Positions 10,655-21,439 of a stretch of DNA of 64,000 bases are shown piece after piece; position 1 is the stretch's first letter; each line of letters starts with the position of its first letter. Under the pieces are notes generated by a model. That model was given only the letters and a program-made list of their open reading frames with translations. It was not told where the DNA came from and ran no database searches. The DNA lies in assembly GCF_018141165.1 (NCBI RefSeq), contig NZ_CP058557.1, positions 1,860,001-1,924,000 of the forward strand, in the 5' to 3' direction. Origin of the DNA: Alkaliphilus sp. B6464 (GTDB lineage Bacteria; Bacillota; Clostridia; Peptostreptococcales; Natronincolaceae). The translations under genes were made by a program, and so were the position numbers.

Positions 10655-11935
10655 ATGTCTAGATTTGATGAGAAGAAGCAGCTAAAGTGCTCCTTTTGCG
10701 GTAAGTCCCAAGACCAGGTAAGACGACTTATTGCTGGTCCAAATGTTTATATTTGTGATGAATGTATTGAGTTATGCCAAGAGATCATTCAGGAAGAATT
10801 TGATGAGAATATAGAAATTGATTTAATGGATTTGCCAAAACCAAACGAAATAAAAGATACATTAGACCAATATGTAATTGGACAGGAACAGGCTAAAAAA
10901 GCGTTAGCTGTAGCTGTCTACAATCATTACAAGCGAATCAATGTTGAAGATGCTAAGGGTGAAGATATTGAACTTCAAAAAAGTAATATTTTAATGTTAG
11001 GACCTACTGGTTCTGGTAAAACTCTTCTGGCGCAAACATTAGCTAGAATAATAAATGTTCCATTTGCTATTGCAGATGCTACTTCTCTGACAGAAGCTGG
11101 ATATGTAGGTGAAGATGTTGAAAATATTTTACTTAAACTTATCCAAGCAGCAGACTACGATATCGAAAGAGCAGAAAAAGGTATTATTTATATAGATGAA
11201 GTGGATAAGATTGCTCGAAAATCTGAAAATCCTTCTATTACTAGAGATGTAAGTGGAGAAGGTGTGCAACAAGCATTACTTAAAATATTAGAAGGAACAG
11301 TAGCGAGTGTACCGCCACAGGGTGGCAGAAAACATCCGCATCAAGAGTTTATTCAAATAGATACTACTAATATTTTATTTATTGTTGGTGGAGCTTTTGA
11401 TGGTGTAGAGTCAATTATTCAAAAACGTACTGGTAAAAAATCTATGGGCTTTGGTGCAGAAATTGAAAGTAAGCAAGTAATAGATTTAGGAGCTCTACTA
11501 AAACAAATTCGGCCTGAAGACCTATTAAAGTTTGGACTTATTCCGGAGTTTGTTGGTAGATTACCAGTAGTGGTAACATTGGACCAATTAGATGAGGAAG
11601 CTTTAGTCAAAATTTTGACAGAGCCTAAAAATGCCCTTGCTAAACAGTATAAAAGACTATTTGAAATTGACGGGGTAATATTAGAACTAGAAGATGCAGC
11701 CCTTAAGCTAATAGCTAAAAAAGCTATTGAGAGAAAGACTGGTGCCAGAGGATTAAGAGGTATTATAGAAGGTATAATGATGGATATTATGTATGAAATT
11801 CCATCTAGAGATGATATTGAGAAGGTTATCATTACAGAAGACACTATTGTTAATGGTAGTGAGCCGACAATTATTTTAAAGACATCGGATAAAACCAATT
11901 TAGATAAAAAGAATTCTAAAGAATCTGCATCATAG
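10655..11935 (+). CDS. clpX: ClpX, ATPase unfoldase of ClpXP
   Basis: 426 residues. The N-terminal zinc-binding domain has CSFCGKS and CDECIELC. The AAA+ core has Walker A GPTGSGKT (about residue 115), Walker [11 protein letters not shown], and pore/IGF-type elements further on. It recognises and unfolds substrates for ClpP. AGAGGTG precedes the ATG. Cotranscription with clpP is likely. A perfect terminator follows the stop codon directly. Confidence 0.98.
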   Translation: MSRFDEKKQLKCSFCGKSQDQVRRLIAGPNVYICDECIELCQEIIQEEFDENIEIDLMDLPKPNEIKDTLDQYVIGQEQAKKALAVAVYNHYKRINVEDAKGEDIELQKSNILMLGPTGSGKTLLAQTLARIINVPFAIADATSLTEAGYVGEDVENILLKLIQAADYDIERAEKGIIYIDEVDKIARKSENPSITRDVSGEGVQQALLKILEGTVASVPPQGGRKHPHQEFIQIDTTNILFIVGGAFDGVESIIQKRTGKKSMGFGAEIESKQVIDLGALLKQIRPEDLLKFGLIPEFVGRLPVVVTLDQLDEEALVKILTEPKNALAKQYKRLFEIDGVILELEDAALKLIAKKAIERKTGARGLRGIIEGIMMDIMYEIPSRDDIEKVIITEDTIVNGSEPTIILKTSDKTNLDKKNSKESAS

Positions 11936-11970
11936 AAAAATGTCTCAACTTAGGTTGAGACATTTTTAAT
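11936..11970 (+). terminator. Terminator after clpX
   Basis: AAAAATGTCTCAAC, loop TTAG, GTTGAGACATTTTT: a 14-bp perfect stem with T tail. Confidence 0.95.
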
Positions 11971-12041
11971 TTTTGTAAGGTTATAAAAAGATATTGGGTG
12001 CACATACTACTAATGAAGAGAAAAGGAAAGGAGGGTTTATT

Positions 12042-13739
12042 TTGCCCAATGTCTTTTTTTTGGTGCAATTCTTTTTTGCAATAATTATAGGGCTCTATTT
12101 TTTGAGTCTATTAAAAAGTCAGCAGGGGAATAAGAGTGCCATAGAAAAAGAATCAAAAAAAGAAATGGATTATTTAAGGGAAATGCGAGAGCGCTCGTTA
12201 ACAATCCCTTTATCTGAATACACAAGACCAGAATCCTTAGAAGATATAGTGGGACAAGAGGATGGATTAAAAGTATTAAGAGCTGCGCTTTGTAGTTCAA
12301 ATCCACATCATGTTTTAATCTATGGACCACCTGGAGTAGGCAAGACAGCGGCGGCCAGGGTAGTATTGGAAGAAGCTAAAAAAAGCAAACTATCTCCTTT
12401 TAATAGCGACTCTAGGTTTATTGAGATGGATGCTACTACATTACGCTTTGATGAAAGAGGAATAGCAGATCCATTGATGGGATCTGTACACGATCCTATT
12501 TATCAAGGTGCTGGTCAAATGGGGCAGGCAGGTATACCTCAGCCAAAGCCTGGAGCAGTAACAAAAGCCCATGGTGGAGTTTTATTTTTAGATGAGATTG
12601 GAGAGTTACACCCAGTACAAATGAACAAGCTACTTAAGGTTTTAGAAGATAGAAAGGTTTTTTTAGAAAGCTCATACTATAATTCTCAAGATAAGAATAT
12701 CCCAGAATATATACATGAAATATTTCAAAAAGGTCTACCAGCAGATTTTAGATTGATTGGTGCAACTACAAAAACATCATCTGATATACCTCCAGCCTTA
12801 AGATCTAGATGTGTTGAGATTTATTTTAGACCTCTTTTAGCAGAGGAAATAGGGCTAATTGCCAACAATGCTTGTAAAAAAAGTAATTTAGAGATTGAAG
12901 AAAGAGCTATAGAAGAAATAAAAAAATATGCTTCAAACGGTAGAGAAGCGATAAATATGATACAAATAACTGGTGGGTTAGCGCTTACACAGGATAGACG
13001 TAAAATTACATTAGAGGATATTCAGTGGGTTGTTGAAAGTGGGTATTATTCCCCTAGACCAGACAAGAAAGTAGGCGAAACACCATCTGTTGGTTATGTC
13101 AATGGATTGGCTGTATTTGGACCCCAGATGGGCACAATGATAGAAATAGAAGCATCTGCTATAAAGGTTCCTATTGATGGTAATGGAAGAATTATTGTAA
13201 CAGGAATTGTAGATGGAGAAGAAACAAATTTACCTGGAAGAACGTTGAAAAGAAAAAGTACAGCTTCAGATTCTGTAGATAATGTATTAACAGTAATTAG
13301 AAAGTTTTTAGATGTCAATCCAAGAAACTACGATATTCATTTAAATTTTCCTGGCGGTGTACCAATAGATGGCCCTTCTGCAGGAATTACAATAGCTACT
13401 GCAATATATTCTGCTATTGCAGAAAAGGTAGTTGATAATAAAGTTGCTATGACCGGAGAGATATCTATTAGAGGAAATGTAAAGCCTGTTGGAGGAATAC
13501 CAGCTAAAATAGAAGCAGCAAAGAGGGCCGGCTGCACAAGAGTTTTAATTCCAAAGGATAATTATCAGGATAGGTTTAACGCATTAAATATAGAAGTAAT
13601 TCCTGTAGAAAACATAAGTGAAGTTATAGAACTAGCTATATACAAAGAAGAAATTAAGGATAAAAATAGAGATGGAAATATATCAGAGACACTTCCTTTT
13701 GTTGCGGCTTTAGGAAATGAAAATTTAATTAATAAATAA
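12042..13739 (+). CDS. lonB: LonB-type ATP-dependent protease (spore/forespore type)
   Basis: 565 residues from TTG at 12042, chosen because AAAGGAGGG sits just upstream and the resulting N-terminus (VFFLVQFFFAIIIGLYFLSLL) matches the hydrophobic start of Bacillus LonB; a longer TTG start at 11994 has no site. Domains are a membrane-like N-terminus, AAA+ ATPase (Walker A GPPGVGKT, Walker B FLDEIGEL) and a Lon protease domain with catalytic serine in DGPSAGI and lysine in GGIPAKIEAAKRAG. In Bacillus, lonB is forespore expressed; that regulation is inferred here. Separate transcription unit between two terminators. Confidence 0.93.
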   Translation: MPNVFFLVQFFFAIIIGLYFLSLLKSQQGNKSAIEKESKKEMDYLREMRERSLTIPLSEYTRPESLEDIVGQEDGLKVLRAALCSSNPHHVLIYGPPGVGKTAAARVVLEEAKKSKLSPFNSDSRFIEMDATTLRFDERGIADPLMGSVHDPIYQGAGQMGQAGIPQPKPGAVTKAHGGVLFLDEIGELHPVQMNKLLKVLEDRKVFLESSYYNSQDKNIPEYIHEIFQKGLPADFRLIGATTKTSSDIPPALRSRCVEIYFRPLLAEEIGLIANNACKKSNLEIEERAIEEIKKYASNGREAINMIQITGGLALTQDRRKITLEDIQWVVESGYYSPRPDKKVGETPSVGYVNGLAVFGPQMGTMIEIEASAIKVPIDGNGRIIVTGIVDGEETNLPGRTLKRKSTASDSVDNVLTVIRKFLDVNPRNYDIHLNFPGGVPIDGPSAGITIATAIYSAIAEKVVDNKVAMTGEISIRGNVKPVGGIPAKIEAAKRAGCTRVLIPKDNYQDRFNALNIEVIPVENISEVIELAIYKEEIKDKNRDGNISETLPFVAALGNENLINK

Positions 13740-13744
13740 TATAA

Positions 13745-13786
13745 ATAGAGCATAGCACGTTGCAAATGCAACGTACTATGCTCTAT
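13745..13786. terminator. Terminator between convergent lonB and glutaredoxin genes
   Basis: ATAGAGCATAG-CACGTTGC / GCAACGTA-CTATGCTCTAT hairpin with loop AAAT, followed by TTTTA on the plus strand. It probably serves lonB and perhaps also the gene on the minus strand. Confidence 0.85.
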
Positions 13787-13816
13787 TTTAGTCTACTATA
13801 TAGCATCAGACGAATT

Positions 13817-14044
13817 TTATAGCAATTCATCTAATCTTTGTTTATCAAAACCAACAATTGCTTCGTCATCTACCATTACTACTGGTACTCCCATAAAGCC
13901 TTTAGACATAAGTTCTTTTCTGTATTCCGGACTTTCAGATACGTTTTTTTCGGTATACTCAATACCTTTAGAAGTTAAATAGTCCTTTGTAGTAAAGCAA
14001 TGTGGGCAAGTATTACTTGTATAAACAATAACTTTTTTATCCAT
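13817..14044 (-). CDS. Glutaredoxin-like (NrdH/Grx family) protein
   Basis: 75 residues with redox motif CPHC (residues 13-16, in SNTCPHCFTTKDYL), the GVPVV cis-proline segment and a GFDKQRL C-terminal end typical of glutaredoxins. GAGGAGG lies before the ATG. It probably reduces protein disulfides in the cytoplasm with thioredoxin reductase. It stands alone, convergent with lonB and divergent from lon. The 296 bases up to lon contain AT-rich promoter-like sequence and nothing else I can name. Confidence 0.9.
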   Translation of the reverse strand: MDKKVIVYTSNTCPHCFTTKDYLTSKGIEYTEKNVSESPEYRKELMSKGFMGVPVVMVDDEAIVGFDKQRLDELL

Positions 14045-14340
14045 TTATGATATTCCTCCTCGGCTATTTTATAAATAAATGTTTATATTTATTATATACC
14101 GTACTAATAGAATAATAAACAATAAATATTAAAGTGAATAGTAGATTAGATAGAAGGTTTATTCTATTTGTATTGTATTATTTTGATATATTTACTTGAA
14201 TTGGGGTAAAATATTGAAAAAAGATAAGTGAAAGGATATAATATTAATCAACTGCGATAAAATAAAAATGTAAGTTATATATTAAATTAATATACTACAC
14301 TGCACAATTATAATATAGGACATAGTGAGGAGATGGTAAT

Positions 14341-16695
14341 ATGGAATTAAACGAAAATAGTACAACAATACGTAAATTGCCTTTAATCCCTTTACGTGGT
14401 ATAACTGTTTTTCCATATATGGTACTACATTTTGATGTAGGTAGAGAAGCTTCTATTAATGCTTTAGAGGAGGCAATGGTTAATGATCAGTTGATCTTTT
14501 TGGCTTCTCAAAAGGATGCAGAGATAGAAGAGCCTACACCAGATGACTTTTATAATGTAGGTACAATTTCAAAAATAAAGCAGATGCTTAAGCTTCCTGG
14601 AGATACTATTAGAGTGCTAGTTGAAGGAATTTCAAGAGCAAAAATAGTTAATATGATGCAAGAAGATCCTTATTTCGTTGTTGAAGTAGAAGAACAAAAT
14701 CATCAGCGAGAGATAATTAAGGATAAAGAAATTGATGCTTTAATGCGTGGGGTTATGGATTCCTTTGAGAACTACATAGAGGTTAGTAACAAAGTTTCTC
14801 CAGAAATTTTAATAAATATATCTGAAATAGATATGCCTGGTAGGCTTGCGGATACTATAGCTTCAAATGTTATATTAAAGCCTGTTGATAGACAAGAGGT
14901 ATTGGAAGCCTTTGATCCCAAAATTAGATTAGAAACTTTATATCGTATTTTGTTAGAAGAAATAGAAATTTTGGAGATCGAGCAAAATATAAGCAATAGA
15001 GTTAAAAAGCAAATTAATAAAGTGCAAAAAGAATATTATTTAAGAGAACAGTTAAAGGCAATACAAAAAGAATTAGGAGAAGATGAAGATTTAGTAGAAG
15101 AGGTAGATGAATATAAACAACAACTTGAAAAACTAAAGCTACCTAAAGAAATAAACGAAAAGATTGAAAGGGAAATAGATAGATTAACTAGGCTTTCATC
15201 ATCTTCTGCTGAAACTGGAGTTATAAGAAATTACATAGATTGGACTTTAAATTTACCTTGGCATAAAGAAACAAAGGACAGGCTTGATTTGAAAAAATCT
15301 GCTGAGATTTTAGATGAGGATCATTATGGATTGGAAAAAGTAAAAGAAAGGATATTAGAATACTTAGCTATTCGTCAGCTTTCTAAAACTATGAAAGGTC
15401 CAATCCTATGTCTTGTTGGCCCACCAGGGGTTGGTAAAACATCTATTGCAAAGTCAATAGCAAAATCTTTAAACAGAAAGTTTGTAAGAATGTCTCTAGG
15501 TGGAGTAAGAGATGAGGCTGAAATTAGAGGTCATAGAAGAACTTACATAGGTGCTATACCTGGTAGAATCATTTCATCTATTAGACAATCAGGAAGTAAA
15601 AATCCAGTATTTTTATTTGATGAGATTGATAAATTAGCCAGTGATTTTAGAGGAGATCCTGCCTCTGCGCTACTAGAAGTTTTAGATCCAGAACAAAACC
15701 ACGATTTTACAGATCATTACTTAGAGCTTCCTTTTAATCTTTCTAAGGTAATGTTTATTACTACTGCTAACAGCTTAGATACTATACCAAGACCTTTGTT
15801 AGATCGTATGGAGGTAATTAGAATTGCTGGATATACAGAAGAAGAAAAGCTTAAAATTGCACAAAAATATTTGCTTCCAAAACAAATTAAAGATCATGGA
15901 TTAAAGCCAGAGAATCTACAGGTTTCTGAAAAAGCTATAAGAGATGTTATTAATTACTATACTAGAGAATCAGGTGTTAGAAATCTTGAAAGACAACTGG
16001 CTAATTTATGCCGTAAATCTGCAAAACGTATTGTTGAAGAAAAAATTACAGCTATTCGTATTGCGCCAAATAACCTAAAAAAATATTTAGGTAATCCTAT
16101 TTATAGATATGAAATGGCAAACTTAAAAGATGAAGTAGGTATTGTAAGGGGTCTTGCTTGGACTCAAGTCGGTGGGGATACTCTATCCATTGAAGTTACT
16201 CCTATGAAAGGTGATGGCAAGCTTGTACTTACTGGACAGCTTGGTGACGTTATGAAGGAATCTGCAAGGGCGGGTATAAGTTATATACGCTCAAAAGTGG
16301 AGGATTATAAAATAGATCCAGATTTTCATAAAAATTTAGATATACATATTCATATACCAGAGGGAGCTATTCCAAAGGATGGGCCTTCAGCTGGTATAAC
16401 TATGGCTACTGCTGTAATATCTGCTTTAACTAATATTCCTGTATATAAAGATATTGCAATGACTGGGGAAATTACACTAAGAGGTAGGGTTTTAGCTATA
16501 GGTGGAGTTAAAGAAAAGGTGCTTGCAGCTAATAGAGCAGGCATAAAGAAAATTATTTTACCATTAGATAATAAAAGAGATTTAGAAGATATACCAGATA
16601 ACGTAAAACGTAAGCTCGATTTCGTCTTTGCAGAATATATGGATGAGGTGCTAGAGCATGCATTAAAAAGGGGCGAAACAGATGAAAGTAATTAG
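14341..16695 (+). CDS. lon: Lon protease (LonA)
   Basis: 784 residues, full length. N-terminal LAN substrate-binding domain (about 10-205), coiled-coil segment rich in KE (about 210-265), AAA+ domain with Walker A GPPGVGKT (about 360) and Walker [11 protein letters not shown], and a C-terminal serine-lysine protease domain with S683 in KDGPSAG and K726 in GGVKEK. It degrades damaged and regulatory proteins. GAGGAGATG precedes the start. It overlaps engB by 14 bases, the usual lon-engB pair of Firmicutes. Confidence 0.98.
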   Translation: MELNENSTTIRKLPLIPLRGITVFPYMVLHFDVGREASINALEEAMVNDQLIFLASQKDAEIEEPTPDDFYNVGTISKIKQMLKLPGDTIRVLVEGISRAKIVNMMQEDPYFVVEVEEQNHQREIIKDKEIDALMRGVMDSFENYIEVSNKVSPEILINISEIDMPGRLADTIASNVILKPVDRQEVLEAFDPKIRLETLYRILLEEIEILEIEQNISNRVKKQINKVQKEYYLREQLKAIQKELGEDEDLVEEVDEYKQQLEKLKLPKEINEKIEREIDRLTRLSSSSAETGVIRNYIDWTLNLPWHKETKDRLDLKKSAEILDEDHYGLEKVKERILEYLAIRQLSKTMKGPILCLVGPPGVGKTSIAKSIAKSLNRKFVRMSLGGVRDEAEIRGHRRTYIGAIPGRIISSIRQSGSKNPVFLFDEIDKLASDFRGDPASALLEVLDPEQNHDFTDHYLELPFNLSKVMFITTANSLDTIPRPLLDRMEVIRIAGYTEEEKLKIAQKYLLPKQIKDHGLKPENLQVSEKAIRDVINYYTRESGVRNLERQLANLCRKSAKRIVEEKITAIRIAPNNLKKYLGNPIYRYEMANLKDEVGIVRGLAWTQVGGDTLSIEVTPMKGDGKLVLTGQLGDVMKESARAGISYIRSKVEDYKIDPDFHKNLDIHIHIPEGAIPKDGPSAGITMATAVISALTNIPVYKDIAMTGEITLRGRVLAIGGVKEKVLAANRAGIKKIILPLDNKRDLEDIPDNVKRKLDFVFAEYMDEVLEHALKRGETDESN

Positions 16696-17305
16696 TTCGG
16701 AAATAGTTATGAGTGCAGTGTCTCCAAAACAATATCCAGAAGATGGAAGACCAGAAATTGCTTTAGCTGGCAGATCAAATGTAGGTAAATCATCTACAAT
16801 AAATACTATTCTTAATAGAAGAAAGCTTGCTAGGGTAAGTTCTTCGCCTGGAAAGACACGTACTATCAATTTTTATTTAATTAATGAAGAGTTTTATTTA
16901 GTGGACCTGCCTGGTTACGGATATGCTAAAGTATCTAAAAATGAAAAGGCAACTTGGGGTAAGATGATGGAAACATATTTAAGCAGCAGACAAAATCTAT
17001 ATGAGGTGGTGCTTCTAGTAGATATTCGTCATGAGCCAACAAATGATGATAAGATGATGTATGACTGGATAAAGCACTACGGATATGGGTCAATAGTTGT
17101 TGCTACAAAATCCGACAAAATATCTAAAGGTGCTTACCAAAAGCATTTTAAGGTTATTCGAGAAAAGCTTGGAATGTCTCCAGAAGATAAAATAATACCA
17201 ATATCTTCTCTCAAAAGAGAAGGAATAGATAAGTTATGGGGTAGTCTAGAGGATCTATTTATGGCTAATGATCTACCTATAACAATGGAAGAAGCTCCAG
17301 AGTAG
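16682..17305 (+). CDS. engB: Ribosome biogenesis GTPase YsxC/EngB
   Basis: 207 residues. G1 GRSNVGKS (residues 29-36), G2 region with the Thr of GKTRT, G3 DLPGYG, G4 TKSD and G5 SSL. EngB GTPases act in late assembly of the 50S subunit. The start lies inside the end of lon, whose GGGGCG tail can act as binding site, so translation is likely coupled. The stop codon is inside the stem of its own terminator. Confidence 0.97.
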   Translation: MKVISSEIVMSAVSPKQYPEDGRPEIALAGRSNVGKSSTINTILNRRKLARVSSSPGKTRTINFYLINEEFYLVDLPGYGYAKVSKNEKATWGKMMETYLSSRQNLYEVVLLVDIRHEPTNDDKMMYDWIKHYGYGSIVVATKSDKISKGAYQKHFKVIREKLGMSPEDKIIPISSLKREGIDKLWGSLEDLFMANDLPITMEEAPE

Positions 17306-17329
17306 TTAGCTACTCTGAAGCTTCTTTTT
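17290..17329 (+). terminator. Terminator overlapping the engB stop codon
   Basis: GAAGCTCCAGAGTAG, loop TTAG, CTACTCTGAAGCTTC, then TTTTT. The engB TAG is in the 5' arm. The 3' arm overlaps the last codons of the convergent EamA gene, which stops at 17306 right beside engB. Confidence 0.85.
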
Positions 17330-18202
17330 ATTATCCTTTGATGATAGTACTGTTTTCCAATCTAACTCAGAAACAATCATACCAATCAATATTAAAACAC
17401 TACCTAAAATAGCACGTCTTGTTAATAGTTCACCAGCTACAAAATATGCAAAAATTGCTGAGAAAACAGGTTCTCCTGAATAAATAAGGGCAGTATGTGT
17501 AGGAGATGTAAACTTCTGCATAACATTTTGAATAATAAAAGCTCCCGAAGTACAAAGTACAGAAAGAACAAAAATAGTTACCCATATTTCTGATCCCTTA
17601 GGTAATATAGGTTTTTCTGTAGCAAAGCTAAAAAACAAGCTTAATACACCTACTACTCCAATCTGGATTATAGCCATTGCAATAGAGTCGACCTTAACGG
17701 TATATTTACCTACTGTAATAATGTGTAATGCAAACATAAGAGCTGAAATCAATGTATATAGGTCCCCAATATTTAGTGCTAGAGAGGAATCTAGTGTTAA
17801 GAAACCTAGCCCGATTATGGCAAATACAACACCTATAACTGCAGATTTATGAGGTTTGACCTTCAACAAAAATGCTGACAAAATAGGTACTATAACTACG
17901 GAAAAACCAGTAATAAATCCGGATTTAGATGCACTAGTGTAATTAAGACCTACTGTTTGAAAAGCATAGCTTGTAAATAAAACAGCACCTATTAATATAC
18001 CATATTTTATAGTATCTTTATCTAAATTAATTAGATTTTTATAAAATATAATTGCAGATATAAGTGCTGCTAATAAAAAACGTATAGCTAAAAAATTATA
18101 AGTCGATAAATGATCTAAAGAATTTTTAGATAGAACAAAAGAAGATCCCCAAATTACTGTAACTGCCAGTAATGATAGATCTGCCTTTAATTGCTTTGAC
18201 AT
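17306..18202 (-). CDS. EamA-family (DMT superfamily) transporter
   Basis: 298 residues with about ten hydrophobic segments in two EamA repeats (each opening with a conserved W-G-S-S-F or E-P-V-F-S pattern: VIWGSSFVLSK near residue 17, YSGEPVFSAIFAYF near 242). Family members export metabolites or amino acids, but the substrate cannot be read from sequence. GAGAGGGGT lies before the ATG. It converges with engB without any intergenic space. 18203-18334 contains no clear element. Confidence 0.88.
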   Translation of the reverse strand: MSKQLKADLSLLAVTVIWGSSFVLSKNSLDHLSTYNFLAIRFLLAALISAIIFYKNLINLDKDTIKYGILIGAVLFTSYAFQTVGLNYTSASKSGFITGFSVVIVPILSAFLLKVKPHKSAVIGVVFAIIGLGFLTLDSSLALNIGDLYTLISALMFALHIITVGKYTVKVDSIAMAIIQIGVVGVLSLFFSFATEKPILPKGSEIWVTIFVLSVLCTSGAFIIQNVMQKFTSPTHTALIYSGEPVFSAIFAYFVAGELLTRRAILGSVLILIGMIVSELDWKTVLSSKDNKKKLQSS

Positions 18203-18334
18203 TTACACATACCCCTCTCTTAAGCAAATAGATTAGTAAAATATCCCTCTTATAATTGTACAATATTTTTCGAATAATAGAAATCCTTCTTTTTACTTAG
18301 CAACTAAGATTTAAGTAGAAAAACCTACTATTAA

Positions 18335-19837
18335 TTATATTATTTTCATTGATCCTGTTTCTAAGTAGCGACTATGCCAGGAAAGTGCTTCCTCTAATAT
18401 ATGAGGAGTATGTTTAAATTTTCTATTTTCAGCTCGATTAAAGTAGTCAAGTAGCATAGGTCTATAGTCAGGATGTGAGCAGTTATTAATGATAAGCTTT
18501 GCTCTTTCTTTGGGACTTAAGCCTCTTAAGTCTGCAGTTCCTTGTTCCGTTATAATAATCATAACATCATGCTCAGTATGATCAGTATGGGAAACAAAAG
18601 GAACTATAGAAGAAATAGTACCATTTTTTGCTGTGGATGGTGTGGTAAATATTGATATGTAAGAGTTTCTGCTAAAGTCCCCAGAACCACCTATACCGTT
18701 CATCATTTGAGAGCCCATAATATTAGTGGAGTTTACATTTCCATAAATATCTGCTTCTATGGCGGTATTCATTGCAATAACCCCTAATCTTCTTATTATC
18801 TCTGGGTGGTTACTAATTTCTTGGGGGCGTAATATAATTTTATCTTTATAAAAATCAATTTTATCTTTAAATCTTTTTAACCCTTCTTCGGATGGTGTAA
18901 TAGCTGTACCTGATATATGTAGTGCTTTTCCAGCATCAAGTAGATCTAGCATAGAATCTTGAATAACCTCTGTATAACATACAAGATTGTTAAATTTAGA
19001 ATGTAATAATCCTCCTAAGACCGCATTAGCAACATTTCCGACACCAGATTGTAAAGGCAATAAGTTTTCTGATAGTCTACCTTTTTTTACTTCATTTTCT
19101 AAGAAATCTATTAGATGTCCTGAAATTTGGTTAGAAATGTCATCTATTGGTGCTAGGGGTTTAACATTGTCTTCAATATCAGTTATAACAATTGCAGCAA
19201 TTTTTTCTATATTACAAGGAATGTAAGTTGTACCTATTCTTTGACTAGCATTAGTCAGACCTATAGGTTTTCTGTTTGGAGGTGCTTCAGGAATATATAT
19301 ATCAGACATACCTTCTAACTCAAGGGGTTGGCTTGTATTAATTTCAATTATTACCTTTTCTGCTAAATCTATAAAGGTAGGTGAACAACCTATAGATGTA
19401 GAAGGTATAATATACCCCTCTTTTGTTATGGCCACAGCTTCTACAATAGCTATATCTATCTTTCCTAAAAAACCATAGTTGGCATATTGAGATACATGAC
19501 TTAGGTGCATATCTAAATATTCGCAGCCCCCATTATTTGTATAGTCTCTCATACTATTATTAGTTTGATAAGGTAACCGCTTGCTAATAATTTCTGATCT
19601 TGCTAAAGTACCATCTAACTCGTCGCCTACAGAGGCTCCAGTGTACAATTTGATTTTTATTTTTTCCTTTGTTTCTTCTGCTATTTGTGCTAATGCCAAA
19701 GGTACAGCTTTGGGATATCCAGAAGGTGTAAATCCGCTGGTAGCTACAGTCATACCATCTTTTATTAACATAGCAGCTTCTGTAGCTGAAACAACTTTGT
19801 TCATAAGGTTATAGTTTCTAATTCTACCTGTTATCAT
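18335..19837 (-). CDS. Acetyl-CoA hydrolase/CoA-transferase, Cat1-like
   Basis: 500 residues, the length of class I CoA-transferases of the Cat1/AarC succinyl-CoA:acetate type. Visible family features are the catalytic Glu in YTEVIQDS (about residue 288), GSGDFSRN (about 390) and the C-terminal GLSPKERA. The likely reaction is CoA exchange between succinyl-, acetyl- or other acyl-CoA and a free acid, but the exact acids are not determinable. AGGAGG precedes the ATG. It lies 26 bases downstream of the transporter gene and probably shares the B12-riboswitch-controlled transcript. Confidence 0.88.
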   Translation of the reverse strand: MITGRIRNYNLMNKVVSATEAAMLIKDGMTVATSGFTPSGYPKAVPLALAQIAEETKEKIKIKLYTGASVGDELDGTLARSEIISKRLPYQTNNSMRDYTNNGGCEYLDMHLSHVSQYANYGFLGKIDIAIVEAVAITKEGYIIPSTSIGCSPTFIDLAEKVIIEINTSQPLELEGMSDIYIPEAPPNRKPIGLTNASQRIGTTYIPCNIEKIAAIVITDIEDNVKPLAPIDDISNQISGHLIDFLENEVKKGRLSENLLPLQSGVGNVANAVLGGLLHSKFNNLVCYTEVIQDSMLDLLDAGKALHISGTAITPSEEGLKRFKDKIDFYKDKIILRPQEISNHPEIIRRLGVIAMNTAIEADIYGNVNSTNIMGSQMMNGIGGSGDFSRNSYISIFTTPSTAKNGTISSIVPFVSHTDHTEHDVMIIITEQGTADLRGLSPKERAKLIINNCSHPDYRPMLLDYFNRAENRKFKHTPHILEEALSWHSRYLETGSMKII

Positions 19838-19863
19838 ATAGTTTCCTCCTAAAATTTTATATA

Positions 19864-21228
19864 CTAAAATGGCATATTATGCAGGATTATTGTAAAAATA
19901 ACTATTCCTAGCAGTGCAAATGGATATATTGCTCCATAGCCTTTTGCAGGATCATCGCTACCCACAGCATCTATAGCTGCTCCTAATCCAGGGGTAGATG
20001 TTCCGCAAATAGCCCCAGATAACATAACCCAGTTAATTTTAAATATATATTTTCCAACAATTAGTCCAGTAAGCATTGCAGTGGTTTTTACAACTATTGA
20101 TACTATAGCTAATATAGCGCCTGAACCTGTTAAAGCACTAAAAACCTCAGACCCATATCTCAAACCTACAATTGCCAGAAAGAAAGCTAGGGATAATTGT
20201 CTTATAATAGCTAACAATTTATTATTCATTCGGAAATTTAAAAATCCTATTTTACCTATATATCCAAGCAATAGGGAAGCTATTAATACACCTCCAGTAA
20301 TCCCTAAGCTAAAGTTACCTAGAGGACCTAAAGATACTTTAATACTTCCTAAGGTAAATCCAGTAAGGCAGACTATTATAAAAGCGGTTAAATCAAATTC
20401 TACCTCTTGAATTACATTTTCATTAGAATATTTTTGTAATTCCTCTATTTCTTTTATAAATAATTTTTTTTCATTATTTATATCAATGTTAAAAAGTCTT
20501 GGAAATAAATTAACGGCAATAATAACAATCATTACACCAAAAGGGTAGGCTACGGCGTGGCCAATTCCAATTCCTGCTTCAGCAATTTTTATTAATTCCT
20601 GTTTTTGGTCATCTGTTAAACTAGCAGTATTTTCAGTTGTCAGATTTCCTGATGGATCTAATAATTTAAGTAGCTCTGTTTTTTTCTGTGAATTTAATGT
20701 TTCGTATTGATTTGCCCAATCGGATGCATGACTATTTGCAGTTTCTATGGCAGCAGCAAGTCCTGGAGAGCTAGTTAAAGCTCCTGTATATACACCAGAT
20801 ACTTCATAAGGATTTGAGCTAGAACTTAGTAAGGTAACACCATAGGTAGCAATAGCACCCGATAATGTCATTAAAAACCCTAATACAATAAATTTCCATC
20901 CATATTTTTTAAATACTACCCCCATATCTTTAGCAGCTAATAGTCCTACAGATGCTATAAATAAAATTAAAAATATATTAAAAAAATCCTGAGAAATAAC
21001 ATTTGTTTCTATTAAAGATTTTGCTGCCTTATATCCATAATTTTCTGTATTTAATTGTTTTGCATAATCAACTACTAACCATCCTACAATCAACCCTAAA
21101 AATAATGTTCCAGATACGCCAAATCTAAATTTACCAAATTTTATCTGTCCAAATAACATACCTAAAAACACTGCAATAAACATAAGTATAAACGGATTAA
21201 GTATCCACGAAATACTATCAAAGCTCAC
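19864..21228 (-). CDS. AspT/YidE-like membrane transporter
   Basis: 454 residues starting with GTG at 21228 behind AGGGAGGA. About ten membrane segments in two repeats. Each repeat has the hallmark of aspartate:alanine exchanger (AAEx) family proteins: GALTSSPGLAAAIETA in the first half and GTSTPGLGAAIDAVG...DPAKGYGAIYPFALL in the second. A hydrophilic loop of about 90 residues (about 180-270) separates the halves, shorter than and unlike the TrkA-C domains of YidE. The substrate is probably an anion or dicarboxylate, which would suit the CoA-transferase next to it. First gene after the cobalamin riboswitch. Confidence 0.75.
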   Translation of the reverse strand: MSFDSISWILNPFILMFIAVFLGMLFGQIKFGKFRFGVSGTLFLGLIVGWLVVDYAKQLNTENYGYKAAKSLIETNVISQDFFNIFLILFIASVGLLAAKDMGVVFKKYGWKFIVLGFLMTLSGAIATYGVTLLSSSSNPYEVSGVYTGALTSSPGLAAAIETANSHASDWANQYETLNSQKKTELLKLLDPSGNLTTENTASLTDDQKQELIKIAEAGIGIGHAVAYPFGVMIVIIAVNLFPRLFNIDINNEKKLFIKEIEELQKYSNENVIQEVEFDLTAFIIVCLTGFTLGSIKVSLGPLGNFSLGITGGVLIASLLLGYIGKIGFLNFRMNNKLLAIIRQLSLAFFLAIVGLRYGSEVFSALTGSGAILAIVSIVVKTTAMLTGLIVGKYIFKINWVMLSGAICGTSTPGLGAAIDAVGSDDPAKGYGAIYPFALLGIVIFTIILHNMPF

Positions 21229-21316
21229 TAATATTCCTCCCTATTTATTTAGTAGTCAATGGCTTCAAAACTACCGTTAAAATTATTTGTGTTTTATGCT
21301 CTTAGGTGTCAAAAAC

Positions 21317-21348
21317 ATAAAAAACCTTTTTCCCTAAGGAAAAAGGTT
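21317..21348 (-). terminator. Intrinsic terminator between B12 riboswitch and transporter gene
   Basis: On the minus strand AACCTTTTTCC, loop TTAG, GGAAAAAGGTT, then TTTT. It lies about 90 bases upstream of the first structural gene and is the probable expression platform of the riboswitch. Confidence 0.85.
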
Positions 21349-21365
21349 ATAGACAACACACAATA

Positions 21366-21413
21366 TTAATTAAAGGATATTAATTTATTAATTTCCCTTA
21401 ATGCATGGCCCAT
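21366..21413 (-). CDS. Putative 15-residue leader peptide
   Basis: AAGGAGGTGTT stands directly before an ATG that opens MGHALREINKLISFN and then a TAA. It lies between the B12 aptamer and the terminator. The perfect binding site is the main evidence. It may couple ribosome movement to termination, or simply be chance in an A/G-rich stretch. Confidence 0.45.
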   Translation of the reverse strand: MGHALREINKLISFN

Positions 21414-21439
21414 AACACCTCCTTATCCTCGTAAGTTAT

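Noticed and set aside
11419-13771. Minus-strand frames inside clpX and lonB
   Set aside because: They mirror well-supported plus-strand genes, lack ribosome binding sites and match no family.
13801-13813. TAGCATCAGACGA, also present near 38632
   Set aside because: Only 13 bases shared, no common context or structure at both places; probably chance.
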